Shown in pieces: positions 25,985 through 36,009 of a DNA stretch of 38,709 bases; position 1 is the first letter of the stretch, and every line of letters starts with the position of its first letter. Source of the DNA: Arenimonas malthae CC-JY-1 (GTDB lineage Bacteria; Pseudomonadota; Gammaproteobacteria; Xanthomonadales; Xanthomonadaceae); contig NZ_AVCH01000084.1 in assembly GCF_000747075.1 (NCBI RefSeq), positions 1 to 38,709 on the forward strand. Reading direction: 5' to 3'. Under the pieces are notes generated by a model. That model saw only the letters and a program-made list of their open reading frames with translations. It was not told the DNA's origin and ran no database searches. Both the position numbers and the translations under genes were made by a program.

Positions 25985-27697
25985 ATGCCGACGCGCCCAC
26001 ACCACACCCGCGACCTGGTCTGGCTGCTGCTGGCCGCTTTCGTGGTGATCGCCGCCGGCCTGGGCCTGCGCGACCCCTGGCCCGCCGACGAACCGCGCTT
26101 CGCGCTGGTCACGCGCTACTTCCTCGACGGTGGCGATTGGCTGTTCCCGCGTCGCGGCGACGAGCTGTATTCCGACAAGTCGCCGGTGTTCATGTGGGTG
26201 CAGGCCGCGGCCATCAGCTTCGCCGGCGGCAGCCTGCGCCTTGGGTTCCTGCTGCCTTCGCTGCTGGCCAGCCTGGGCACGCTGTGGCTGGTATACGACC
26301 TCGGCCGGCGGCTGTGGACGCACCGCGTGGGGCTGGCCGCGGCGTGGCTGCTGCTGTTCGCGCTGCAGTTCACCTTCCAGGCCAAGCGCGCGCAGATCGA
26401 CCCGCTGCTGCTGTTCTTCGTCACGCTGGCCAACTACGGCGTCCTGCGGCAGTTGCTGCTTGGCCCCGACCCGCGGGCCTGGGGCCTGGGCGGTTTCGCC
26501 GCGGGCCTGGGCACCATCACCAAGGCGGTGGGCGCGCTGTCGCTCCTGATGGCGCTGCCGGCGGCGTGGGCAGCCTGGCGCGGCTGGCCGCGGGTGGCGA
26601 TGCCGCGTGCGCGGACCTGGGGGTTGGGCGCGGTGATGTTCGCGCTGGCCACGCTGGCGTGGTTCGGGCCGCTGTTCTGGACCGTGGCGCGCAATGGCGA
26701 AGCCTGGCAGCAGGACTACCTGCATACGCTGCTTTTCCACCAGACGGTCAACCGGTACACCGCCTCGTGGGACCACCACGAACCCTTCTGGTACCAGTTC
26801 GGCGTGGTCGCCACGCTGTGGCTGCCCGCGGCCCTCGCCTTGCCCTGGGCGGTGCCGGCGTGGTGGCGGCGGCTGCGCCGGCGCGACGCGCGCTACCTGC
26901 TGCCGCTGGGCTGGATGGGCTTGGTGCTGCTGTTCTTCTCGGTGCCGGAAGGCAAGCGCGACGTGTACATCATGCCGGCGCTGCCCATGTTCTGCCTGGC
27001 GCTGGCGCCGCTGCTGCCCGGGCTGCTGCGCAAGGCCGGCCCGCGGCGCCTGCTGCTGGCGTTCGCGCTGGGCCTGGGCGGCGTATTGCTGGTGGCTGGC
27101 CTGGCCATGTTGCTGGGTGACCCCGGCTTCGAACACCGCCTGCTGGGCCGGCGCGGATACGCACCCGGGGACATCCAGTGGCTGGCCGGCCTGCTGGTGG
27201 TGATCGGCGCCTGGATGCTGGGCTGCGCCGCCGTCCTGCGCGCGCGCCCCGCGGCGGCGGTGGCCTGGGCGCTGGGCGGCCTGTGGGTCATCTATTCCTT
27301 CGGCGCCTTCCCGGTGCTCGACCGCTACCTGTCGGCGCGCGGGGTGATGGCCGAAGTGGCCAGCCACGTGGGGCCCGGTGCCGAACTGGGCGGCGTGGCC
27401 TGGCGCGAGCAGCACCTGCTGGTGGCCGACCGGCCGGTGGCCACCTTCGGCTTCGGGCCCAGCGGCGCCGAGCCCGGGGCCAGCTGGCCGGAGCAGTGGC
27501 GCCGGGCCACGGCCTGGCAGGCGGAAAAACCGGGGGTGCGCTGGATCTTCACGCTCGAGGAGGCGATGCCGGCCTGCGTGGACCGTGACGCGGCGCACTT
27601 CGCCGGCGCCACCTCGCGCCGGCGCTGGTGGCTGCTGCCGGCCGCGGCGTTGCCGCCGGGCTGCGCGGCGGGGGCAGCCGCGACGCCTTCCGGCTAG
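25985..27697 (+). CDS. ArnT-like membrane glycosyltransferase (GT-C family), second copy
   Basis: A 570-residue paralogue of the preceding protein, with the same topology and the same landmark motifs. These are GLGLRDPWPADEPRFALV, GDELYSDKSPVFMWV, FQAKRAQIDPLLLFFVTL and EGKRDVYIMPALPMF. The two are clearly related but not close in detail, so the duplication is old. The replacement of 'YPDKPPF' by 'YSDKSPVF' may alter the acceptor or lipid specificity. It lies 17 bases after the first copy, most likely in one transcript. The products could act in sequence on an envelope glycan, or have different substrates; this is inference. Confidence 0.87.
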   Translation: MPTRPHHTRDLVWLLLAAFVVIAAGLGLRDPWPADEPRFALVTRYFLDGGDWLFPRRGDELYSDKSPVFMWVQAAAISFAGGSLRLGFLLPSLLASLGTLWLVYDLGRRLWTHRVGLAAAWLLLFALQFTFQAKRAQIDPLLLFFVTLANYGVLRQLLLGPDPRAWGLGGFAAGLGTITKAVGALSLLMALPAAWAAWRGWPRVAMPRARTWGLGAVMFALATLAWFGPLFWTVARNGEAWQQDYLHTLLFHQTVNRYTASWDHHEPFWYQFGVVATLWLPAALALPWAVPAWWRRLRRRDARYLLPLGWMGLVLLFFSVPEGKRDVYIMPALPMFCLALAPLLPGLLRKAGPRRLLLAFALGLGGVLLVAGLAMLLGDPGFEHRLLGRRGYAPGDIQWLAGLLVVIGAWMLGCAAVLRARPAAAVAWALGGLWVIYSFGAFPVLDRYLSARGVMAEVASHVGPGAELGGVAWREQHLLVADRPVATFGFGPSGAEPGASWPEQWRRATAWQAEKPGVRWIFTLEEAMPACVDRDAAHFAGATSRRRWWLLPAAALPPGCAAGAAATPSG

Positions 27698-27745
27698 ACT
27701 AGCGCCACCTGCGAGGGGACACGCAGCCAAGGACAACCGGGAAAC

Positions 27746-29125
27746 ATGAAAATCCTCATCCTCGGCGCGGGCCAGGTCGGCACTTCGGTGGCCTCCTCGC
27801 TGGCCTCCGAGAACAACGACATCACCGTGGTCGACACCGACCACCAGCGCCTGCGCGACCTGGCCGAAAAGCTCGACATCCGCACCGTGGTGGGCCATGC
27901 CTCGCTGCCCAGCGTGCTGTCGCAGGCCGGCGCGGAAGAGGCCGAGCTGCTGGTGGCGGTCACCTCCAGCGACGAAGTGAACCTGATCGCCTGCCAGGTG
28001 GCCCAGCAGCAGTTCCGCACGCCCACCCGCGTGGCCCGCCTGCGCGAGGCGCAGTACCTGGAAGTGGCCGCGCTGGCCGACCCGGAACATTCCGCCGTGA
28101 GCGCCGCCATCAGCCCCGAGCAGCTGGTCTGCCGCCACGTCGAGCGCCTGATCGAATACCCCGGCGCGCTGCAGGTGCTGGACTTCGCCGAAGGCCGCGT
28201 GCAGCTGGTGGCCGTGCGCGCGGTGCCCGGCGGCGCACTGGTGGGGCACGAGATCCGCGAGCTGCGCGAGCACCTGCCCACCGGCGTGGACGCGCGCGTC
28301 GCCGCCATCTTCCGCAACGGCAAGCCGGTGAAGCCCGAGGGCAACACGGTGATCGAGGTGGACGACGAGGTGTTCTTCCTCGCCGACCGCAAGGACATCC
28401 TGACCGTGATGAGCGAGCTGCGGCGCGTGGACGCGCGCCCGGCGCGGCGCCTGCTGATCGCCGGCGGCGGCAACATCGGCCGCAACCTGGCGCGCAGCCT
28501 CGAGAGCCGCTATTCGGTGAAGGTGCTGGAGCGCTCGCGCGAACGCGCCCGCGGCATCGCCGAGGACCTGCTCAACTCCATCGTGCTGGTCGGCGACTGC
28601 GCCGACGAGGACCTGCTGCGCGAGGAGAACATCGACCAGACCGACGTGTACTGCGCGATGACCAACGACGACGAGGCCAATATCCTCTCGGCGATGCTGG
28701 CCAAGCGCATGGGCTGCCCGCGCGTGATCTCGCTGATCAACCGCCCCAGCTACGCCGAGCTGGTGGAAGGCGGCACCATCGACATCGCGGTCAGCCCGCA
28801 GCTGGTGACGCTGGGCGCGCTGCTGGCGCACATCCGCGAAGGCGCGCCGGCGCGGGTGTATTCGCTGCGCCGCGGCGCCGCCGAGGCGATCGAGGCGGTG
28901 GTGCGCGGCGACGCCCGCACCTCGCGCGTCATCGGCCGCGCGCTCGACGAGCTGGAACTGCCCGAGGCCACCACCATCGGCGGCATCGTGCGCGGCGACA
29001 AGCTGCTGATCGCCCACCACGACGTGGTGATCGAACCGGGCGACCACGTGATCCTGTTCGTGATGGACAAGCGCGAGATGGCCAAGGTGAGCGCCCTGTT
29101 CCAGACCGGGGCGACCTGGCTGTGA
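27746..29125 (+). CDS. trkA: Trk potassium uptake system regulatory protein TrkA
   Basis: A 459-residue NAD-binding protein that sits on the cytoplasmic side of TrkH and gates K+ uptake. It contains two tandem halves. The first has a Rossmann domain with MKILILGAGQVGTSVASSL and VVDTD, followed by a TrkA-C domain. The second has LLIAGGGNIGRNLARSL and a closing TrkA-C domain ending GDHVILFVMDKREM. This two-half arrangement is the standard full-length form. Its stop overlaps the GTG start of trkH (GTGA), a sign of translational coupling. Confidence 0.98.
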   Translation: MKILILGAGQVGTSVASSLASENNDITVVDTDHQRLRDLAEKLDIRTVVGHASLPSVLSQAGAEEAELLVAVTSSDEVNLIACQVAQQQFRTPTRVARLREAQYLEVAALADPEHSAVSAAISPEQLVCRHVERLIEYPGALQVLDFAEGRVQLVAVRAVPGGALVGHEIRELREHLPTGVDARVAAIFRNGKPVKPEGNTVIEVDDEVFFLADRKDILTVMSELRRVDARPARRLLIAGGGNIGRNLARSLESRYSVKVLERSRERARGIAEDLLNSIVLVGDCADEDLLREENIDQTDVYCAMTNDDEANILSAMLAKRMGCPRVISLINRPSYAELVEGGTIDIAVSPQLVTLGALLAHIREGAPARVYSLRRGAAEAIEAVVRGDARTSRVIGRALDELELPEATTIGGIVRGDKLLIAHHDVVIEPGDHVILFVMDKREMAKVSALFQTGATWL

Positions 29126-30579
29126 CCCAACGCTTCCGCGCCATCCAGCGCATCCTGGGCGTGATCATCGTCCTGTCCTCGCTGTCGAAGCTGCCCCCCG
29201 CGCTGCTGGCGCTGGCCTGGGGCGAGAAGGGCACGCCTTCGGTGTTCTTCGGCAGTTTCCTGGTCAGCTTCGTCGTGGGCGCGGTGCTGTGGGCCACGGC
29301 GCGCAACGTCATCTACGACCTGCGCCTGCGCGACGGCTTCCTCATCGTCACCCTCACCTGGGTGTTCGCCAGCCTGGTGTCGGCGCTGCCCTTCGTGCAC
29401 GGCCCGCCCTACCTGAGCTACGCCGATGCGATCTTCGAGGCGACGTCGGGACTGACCACCACCGGCGCCACCGTCATCACCGGCCTCGACGAGCTCCCGC
29501 GCAGCGTGCTGTTCTATCGCCAGCTGCTGCAGTTCCTGGGCGGCATGGGCATCGTCATCCTGGCGGTGGCGATCCTGCCGATGCTCAAGATCGGCGGCAC
29601 CCAGCTGTTCCGCGCCGAGAGCACCGGCCCCACCAAGGACACCAAGCTCACCCCGCGCATCGCCGAGACGGCCAAGGCGCTGTGGGGCGTTTACTTCGGC
29701 CTCACCCTGCTGTGCGCGGCCTCGTTCTGGGTGGCCGGCATGGACCTGTTCGACGCGATCGGCCACGCCATGTCCACCGTGTCCACCGGCGGCTTTTCCA
29801 CCTACGACGCCGGCTTCCAGCAGTGGGACAGCCCGGTGCTGGAATGGATTGCCATCGCCTTCATGCTGCTCGGCGGCATCAACTTCGGCCTGCACTTCGT
29901 GGCCTGGCGACGCGCTTCGCTGGACGTCTATTCCAGCGACTCGGAGCTGCGCGCCTTCCTGCGCATCGTGCTGGGCTTCAGCCTGCTGGTGAGCCTGACG
30001 CTGTGGCTGGGCGGCGATTTCGCCGCGCTGGGCGAATCGGTGCGCATGGCCACCTTCCAGGTGGTGTCCAACATCACCACCACCGGTTTCGTGATGCCGG
30101 GCTTCGACCAGTGGACCGGCCCGGCGCCGGTGATCCTGGTCACCATCGCGGCCATCGGCGGCTGCTCCGGCTCCACCGTCGGCGGCATCAAGGTGGCGCG
30201 CGTGGTGATGGTGGTGCGCCAGGGCTGGCGCGAGATCAAGCAGCTGGTGCACCCGAAGGCGCAGTTCCTGGTGAAGATGGGCGGTCGCCGCGTGTCCGAG
30301 AGCGTGGTGCTGTCGGTGAGCGGCTTCATCGCGATCTGGATGCTGGTGTTCATGGCCCTGCTGGTGGGCATGAGCGCCAGTGGCCTGGACCTGGAATCGG
30401 CCTACGGCGCCACCATGGCCACGCTGGCCAATTCCGGCCCGGGCCTCGGCGAAACCGCCTACAGCTTCTCGACCGTGAACGACGTGGCGATCTGGCTGGG
30501 CACCCTGGGCATGATCCTCGGGCGCCTCGAGGTGTTCTCGCTGCTCGTGTTGCTTACGCCGCAGTTCTGGCGCGAATAG
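29122..30579 (+). CDS. trkH: Trk potassium uptake channel subunit TrkH
   Basis: A 485-residue membrane protein with four pore repeats. The four selectivity loops are seen as TSGLTTTGATV, STVSTGGFSTYD, SNITTTGFV and LANSGPGLGE, the TTTGAT/STGGF/TTTGF/NSGPG set of TrkH. The GGCSGSTVGGIKVARV segment, a family signature, is also present. It moves K+ with TrkA as regulator. The start codon is GTG at 29122, overlapping the trkA stop by four bases; later ATGs would remove the first helix. Its end overlaps the end of the convergent PH-domain gene by 26 bases. Confidence 0.97.
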   Translation: MTQRFRAIQRILGVIIVLSSLSKLPPALLALAWGEKGTPSVFFGSFLVSFVVGAVLWATARNVIYDLRLRDGFLIVTLTWVFASLVSALPFVHGPPYLSYADAIFEATSGLTTTGATVITGLDELPRSVLFYRQLLQFLGGMGIVILAVAILPMLKIGGTQLFRAESTGPTKDTKLTPRIAETAKALWGVYFGLTLLCAASFWVAGMDLFDAIGHAMSTVSTGGFSTYDAGFQQWDSPVLEWIAIAFMLLGGINFGLHFVAWRRASLDVYSSDSELRAFLRIVLGFSLLVSLTLWLGGDFAALGESVRMATFQVVSNITTTGFVMPGFDQWTGPAPVILVTIAAIGGCSGSTVGGIKVARVVMVVRQGWREIKQLVHPKAQFLVKMGGRRVSESVVLSVSGFIAIWMLVFMALLVGMSASGLDLESAYGATMATLANSGPGLGETAYSFSTVNDVAIWLGTLGMILGRLEVFSLLVLLTPQFWRE

Positions 30580-32068
30580 CCGCGCCGCCCAGGTTCGCGG
30601 CCAGGCGGTCGTGCAGGGCACGCGCCTCGGCTTCGGGCAGGTAGCGGATGCGCAGCGGCGGCTCGAAGGGGCTGGCGCCCACCGTGTCCATCAGCAGCGT
30701 GGCCATGCCGTGGTGGCGGTCGAAAGGCGACTGCGCCAGCACCAGCGACTGGATCTTGCGCACCTCGGCGAAGCGCCAGTGTTTGTCCAGCCAGCCCTCG
30801 CGCACGGCGATCACGCCGGCCTCCTCGCTGTAGCCGGCGTGCCGGGCCCAGACCCGGGCGCGCAGCAGGAACAGCGGCAGCAGCCCGAGCGCGGCCAGGC
30901 CCCAGGGGCCCTGCTGCCAGGCCAGCATCGCCGCCAGCACCAGCGCGAACAGCGCAGGCAGCGTGAACTGCCGGCGCCAGGCGCGCGGGTGCAGCGGGCG
31001 CCAGGCCTGCATCGGCCAGTGGCCGCCGGGCAGCAGGTGGCGGATCAGCGCGTCCATGGTTTCGGGCGTGGCCAGCGGCGCCAGGTCGCGCAGCGAGCGC
31101 TGGTCGTTGGCGGCCTCGACCGACGCGCTGTCCACGCGCAGGCTGCGGCGGTGGAACCAGCGGTGCACCAGGCCTTCGCGCAGGCTCCAGGCCTGGATGC
31201 GCGCGCGCGGCATGTTCGCGCGCAGGCGCGTGAGCAGCCCGCGCTGCGCGCTCAGGCGCCGGCCCGTTTCCACCAGCGTGAAGCCGTGGAACTGCAGCAG
31301 CGCCAGCGCCACCGACAGCAGCCGCAGCGCCACCACCGCGAACGCCACCAGGCTCAGCACGCCCAGGGTCCAGCCCAGCCAGCCCAGGTGCAGTTCCTTG
31401 CCCAGGCCCATGGCGCCCTGCACCCAGCCGGTGAGCACGCTGCCCACCAGCTTGGAATCGGTCTGCGCCAGCACGCCGAAACCCGCGGCCACCAGCAGCA
31501 TGCCGCGGTTGGAGATGAGCCCCAGCCGCACTACCTCGCCGGTGTCCAGCGCCAGCAGTTCGCGGCTTTCCGGCGGCATCGCCGCGGCTTCGCCGGTGTC
31601 CGCGGGCGCGGCGCCGTGGCCGTGGGCGCGCACCAGTTCCTCCAGCGCGTGGGCGTCGGCCAGCGACAGCACGCGCATTTCCGCCTCGGGCTTCATGCCG
31701 CCGGCTGATTCGAGCCGCACCTCGGCCACGCCCGCCAGGCGGTGCAGCAGCGACTGGTGCAGGGCCACGTTGTGCACGCGGTGGAAGGGGATGTGGCGCA
31801 GGCTCTTCTGCAGCAGGCCGCTGCGGATCACCAGCCCGTCGCGCTCCACGCGGAAGCGGAAGGTGAAGTACTGCGCCAGCGACACCAGCACCAGCACGCC
31901 CGCGCCGGCCAGGCCCCACAGTTCCCAGGAGTTGCCGCGGCCGGTGAACAGCAGCACCAGCAGCGGCAGCGCGAAGCTCTTGAGCTGCAGCAGCAGCACG
32001 AACAGCCACGACAGCGGGTGCAGCCGGCGCTCGGCGCCGCCGGCGAGTTCGTCAGAGGCTGTCGTCAT
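30554..32068 (-). CDS. Bacterial PH-domain membrane protein (YdbT-like)
   Basis: A 504-residue membrane protein with pairs of hydrophobic helices separated by bacterial PH (bPH2/DUF304) domains. The first is FRFRVERDGLVIRSGLLQKSLRHIPFHRVHNVALHQSLLHRLAGVAEVRLESAG. A second follows FHGFTLVETGRRLSAQRGLL, and a third follows YSEEAGVIAVREGWLDKHWRFAEVRKIQSLVLAQSPFDRHHGMATLLMDT. The layout matches YdbT of Bacillus, which works with YdbS. Function remains unclear; the Bacillus pair has been linked to stress and antimicrobial resistance. It overlaps the YdbS-like gene by 17 bases and overlaps trkH at the other end. Confidence 0.88.
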   Translation of the reverse strand: MTTASDELAGGAERRLHPLSWLFVLLLQLKSFALPLLVLLFTGRGNSWELWGLAGAGVLVLVSLAQYFTFRFRVERDGLVIRSGLLQKSLRHIPFHRVHNVALHQSLLHRLAGVAEVRLESAGGMKPEAEMRVLSLADAHALEELVRAHGHGAAPADTGEAAAMPPESRELLALDTGEVVRLGLISNRGMLLVAAGFGVLAQTDSKLVGSVLTGWVQGAMGLGKELHLGWLGWTLGVLSLVAFAVVALRLLSVALALLQFHGFTLVETGRRLSAQRGLLTRLRANMPRARIQAWSLREGLVHRWFHRRSLRVDSASVEAANDQRSLRDLAPLATPETMDALIRHLLPGGHWPMQAWRPLHPRAWRRQFTLPALFALVLAAMLAWQQGPWGLAALGLLPLFLLRARVWARHAGYSEEAGVIAVREGWLDKHWRFAEVRKIQSLVLAQSPFDRHHGMATLLMDTVGASPFEPPLRIRYLPEAEARALHDRLAANLGGAAIRARTAA

Positions 32069-32564
32069 GGCGGTCGGCCTCGGGCAGCAGGGCGTCGCGC
32101 AGGGCCACGGCGTCGGCGTCGAAGAAGCCCGACTGGCGCAGCGCGTGCATGCGGGTGCCGGCGGTGTGCACCACCAGGGTGGCCAGGCCGAAGTGGCGTT
32201 CGATGGGGCCGCGTTCGAGGTCCAGGTGCTGCACGCGGCTGCGCGGCACCAGCACTTCCTTGCGCCAGAACACGCCGCGGCGCACCTGCAGGCCGCGTTC
32301 GTCCAGCCGCCAGGAGGTGCGGCGCCAGCGCACGCGCGCCCAGGCCAGGGCCAGCACCGGCAAGGCCAGCCACAGCACTGCGCCCAGCGCGAGCTTCAGG
32401 GCCAGGCCGGCGTCCACGGCCACGGCCACGGGCACCGCCACCAGCGTGCCGACCACCAGCCCCGCGATCGCCCCGGTGATGCCGGCCACGCGCCGCGCCG
32501 CCGGCGGCAGCGACTGCCAGCCGTCGTCGGCGAGTGGGGCGGGAGCGGACAGGGGGTCGTTCAT
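32052..32564 (-). CDS. Bacterial PH-domain membrane protein (YdbS-like)
   Basis: A 170-residue protein with two membrane helices (about 25-50 and 55-80). One bPH2 domain follows: WRLDERGLQVRRGVFWRKEVLVPRSRVQHLDLERGPIERHFGLATLVVHTAG. Partner-type protein of the downstream YdbT-like gene. Its ATG overlaps the stop of the upstream acyltransferase gene (ATGA), and its end overlaps the YdbT-like start by 17 bases, so the three form one operon. Confidence 0.9.
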   Translation of the reverse strand: MNDPLSAPAPLADDGWQSLPPAARRVAGITGAIAGLVVGTLVAVPVAVAVDAGLALKLALGAVLWLALPVLALAWARVRWRRTSWRLDERGLQVRRGVFWRKEVLVPRSRVQHLDLERGPIERHFGLATLVVHTAGTRMHALRQSGFFDADAVALRDALLPEADRHDDSL

Positions 32565-33481
32565 CGCGGCGTTCTCCGGCGGCGTTCGTAGGGGTTTTCT
32601 TCACCCGAGCCCGGTGGCCGGATCGTGAAGCGCTTGTAGGTCCACTGGTACTGACGGAAGTCACGTCGTGCGACCGCTTCGACCGCCGAATTCATCGCGG
32701 CGGTGGCGGCCACCACGTCGTCGGAGGCGATGGCCGCCGGCGCCGGCTCGAAACGCACCACGTAATCGCCGTCGGCGCCGCGTTCGGCGTAACCCACGAG
32801 CACCGCCGCGCCGGTGCGCGCGGCCAGCTTGGGGATCAGGCTCAGGGTCAGCGCCGCGTGGCCGAAGAAGGGCGCGAACTCGCCGCCGCCGAGCTTGGGC
32901 TGCTGGTCGGGCGTGATGCCCACCACTTCGCCGGCCTGCAGCGCGCGCCACAGCGGGCGCATCGCGGTGGCCTCGGCCGGCACCAGGCGGATGTTCTCGC
33001 CGCCGCGGGCCAGGCGCAGGAAGCCATCGCCGGCGGCCGTTTCCGGCACCCGGTAGACCAGGCTGAAGGGGCCGCGCGCGGCCATGAATTCCACCAGCAG
33101 CTCCCAGCTGCCGTAGTGCGGCGCGGCGATGATGACGCCGCGGCCGGCGGCCTCGGCCTGTTCCAGCAGGGCCAGCCCCTCGGTGCCGCGCACCAGGCGC
33201 AGGTTGTCGGCGCGCGGGCGGGTCCAGATGCGCAGGGTTTCGAGCGCGTTGCGGCCGGTCTCGCGCATGACTTCGCGCACCATCGCCTCGCGTTCGGCGG
33301 CGGCCATCTGCGGCGCCACCAGCTCGAGGTTGCGGCGGGCCACCTTCGGCTCGCGGCCGTTGGCGCGCCAGGCCAGGTCGCCCAGGGCCGCGCCCAGCGC
33401 GCGCTGCAGGCCCAGCGGCAGCCGGCCCGCGAGCCAGGCGGCGGCGAACATCAGTCGGCTGGCGAAGGGAACGGCGGGCAT
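32561..33481 (-). CDS. Lipid A biosynthesis lauroyl-type acyltransferase (LpxL/HtrB family)
   Basis: A 306-residue lysophospholipid acyltransferase-type protein. The dyad HxxxxE is seen in IIAAPHYGSWELLVEFMAARG, and ITPDQQPKLGGGEFAPFFGHAALT matches the LpxL block that contributes to acyl and lipid A binding. It begins near an N-terminal membrane helix (LMFAAAWLAGRLPLGLQ). LpxL and its relatives add secondary acyl chains to lipid A in the inner membrane. Other LpxL-like enzymes may acylate different lipids, so the exact acceptor is uncertain. The ATG at 33481 is the likely start; it diverges from dtd by 76 bases. Confidence 0.88.
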   Translation of the reverse strand: MPAVPFASRLMFAAAWLAGRLPLGLQRALGAALGDLAWRANGREPKVARRNLELVAPQMAAAEREAMVREVMRETGRNALETLRIWTRPRADNLRLVRGTEGLALLEQAEAAGRGVIIAAPHYGSWELLVEFMAARGPFSLVYRVPETAAGDGFLRLARGGENIRLVPAEATAMRPLWRALQAGEVVGITPDQQPKLGGGEFAPFFGHAALTLSLIPKLAARTGAAVLVGYAERGADGDYVVRFEPAPAAIASDDVVAATAAMNSAVEAVARRDFRQYQWTYKRFTIRPPGSGEENPYERRRRTPR

Positions 33482-33557
33482 CGCCGGAGTGTAAGGGATG
33501 GCCCCGGCCACGCCGATGGCGTTGACCGCCGCGCGCGGCCGCGGCGACCATGCCGCC

Positions 33558-33995
33558 ATGATCGCCCTCATCCAGCGCGTCACCGAAGCCAGCGTCCGCG
33601 TCGACGGCGACGTCGTGGGCGCCATCGGCCCCGGCCTGCTGGCCCTGGTGGCGGTGGAGCCCGGCGACGACGAGGCCCGCATCGAAAAAATGGCCAGCCG
33701 GCTGCTGGCCTACCGGGTGTTCGGCGACGAGGCCGGGCGCATGAACCGTTCGCTGGCCGACATCGGCGGCGGGCTGCTGCTGGTCAGCCAGTTCACGCTG
33801 GCCGCCGACACCCGCAGCGGGCTGCGCCCCAGCTTCACCAGCGCCGCCGACCCCGAGGCCGGCCGCCGCGGCTTCGACCGCCTGGTGGCCCTGTGCCGGG
33901 AACGCCACCCCCGGGTTGAAACCGGCCGCTTCGGCGCCCACATGATGGTCAGCCTGGTCAATGATGGCCCGGTCACCTTCCGGCTGCAGTCCTAG
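33558..33995 (+). CDS. dtd: D-aminoacyl-tRNA deacylase
   Basis: A 145-residue enzyme that hydrolyses D-aminoacyl-tRNA and so keeps D-amino acids out of proteins. The start [17 protein letters not shown], the catalytic [17 protein letters not shown] block and the C-terminal NDGPVTFRL (GPVT motif) are all present. It has the full family length. The ATG at 33558 gives the exact family start. It precedes rpoD by 95 bases, including a possible rpoD promoter. Confidence 0.96.
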   Translation: MIALIQRVTEASVRVDGDVVGAIGPGLLALVAVEPGDDEARIEKMASRLLAYRVFGDEAGRMNRSLADIGGGLLLVSQFTLAADTRSGLRPSFTSAADPEAGRRGFDRLVALCRERHPRVETGRFGAHMMVSLVNDGPVTFRLQS

Positions 33996-34048
33996 CCCCT
34001 AAAAACCCCTTTTCTGTCAAACAGATAGCTAGGCGGGGCGGGCTCCTG

Positions 34049-34054
34049 TATACT
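34049..34054 (+). promoter_or_regulatory. Possible -10 element upstream of rpoD
   Basis: TATACT at 34049-34054 lies 37 bases before the rpoD start. It is a five-of-six match to the sigma-70 -10. The 17-base spacing points to TAGCTA as the -35, which is a poor match. Confidence 0.4.
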
Positions 34055-34090
34055 GCGCGGTTCCATTTTCCCAGTCTCGGGACAGTTTTC

Positions 34091-35941
<1,851 letters not shown>

Positions 35942-35965
35942 GCCGCGGCCGGTGGTAGCATTCAG

Positions 35966-35990
35966 GGGCCCCGCATCCGCGGGGCCCTTT
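35966..35990 (+). terminator. Rho-independent terminator after rpoD
   Basis: A nine-base-pair stem (35966-35974 with 35979-35987, GGGCCCCGC/GCGGGGCCC) with loop ATCC is followed by TTTCGTTT. It begins 25 bases after the rpoD stop and 20 bases before the symporter gene start. Confidence 0.85.
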
Positions 35991-36009
35991 CGTTTGGGGA
36001 GCGCTGGGG

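Noticed and set aside
22131-29047. Very long minus-strand open frames (over 1,100 codons) opposite fmt-rsmB, the ArnT-like genes and trkA
   Set aside because: They are mirror frames of well-identified plus-strand genes in GC-rich DNA, with Arg/Gln/His/Ala-rich translations and no family motifs.
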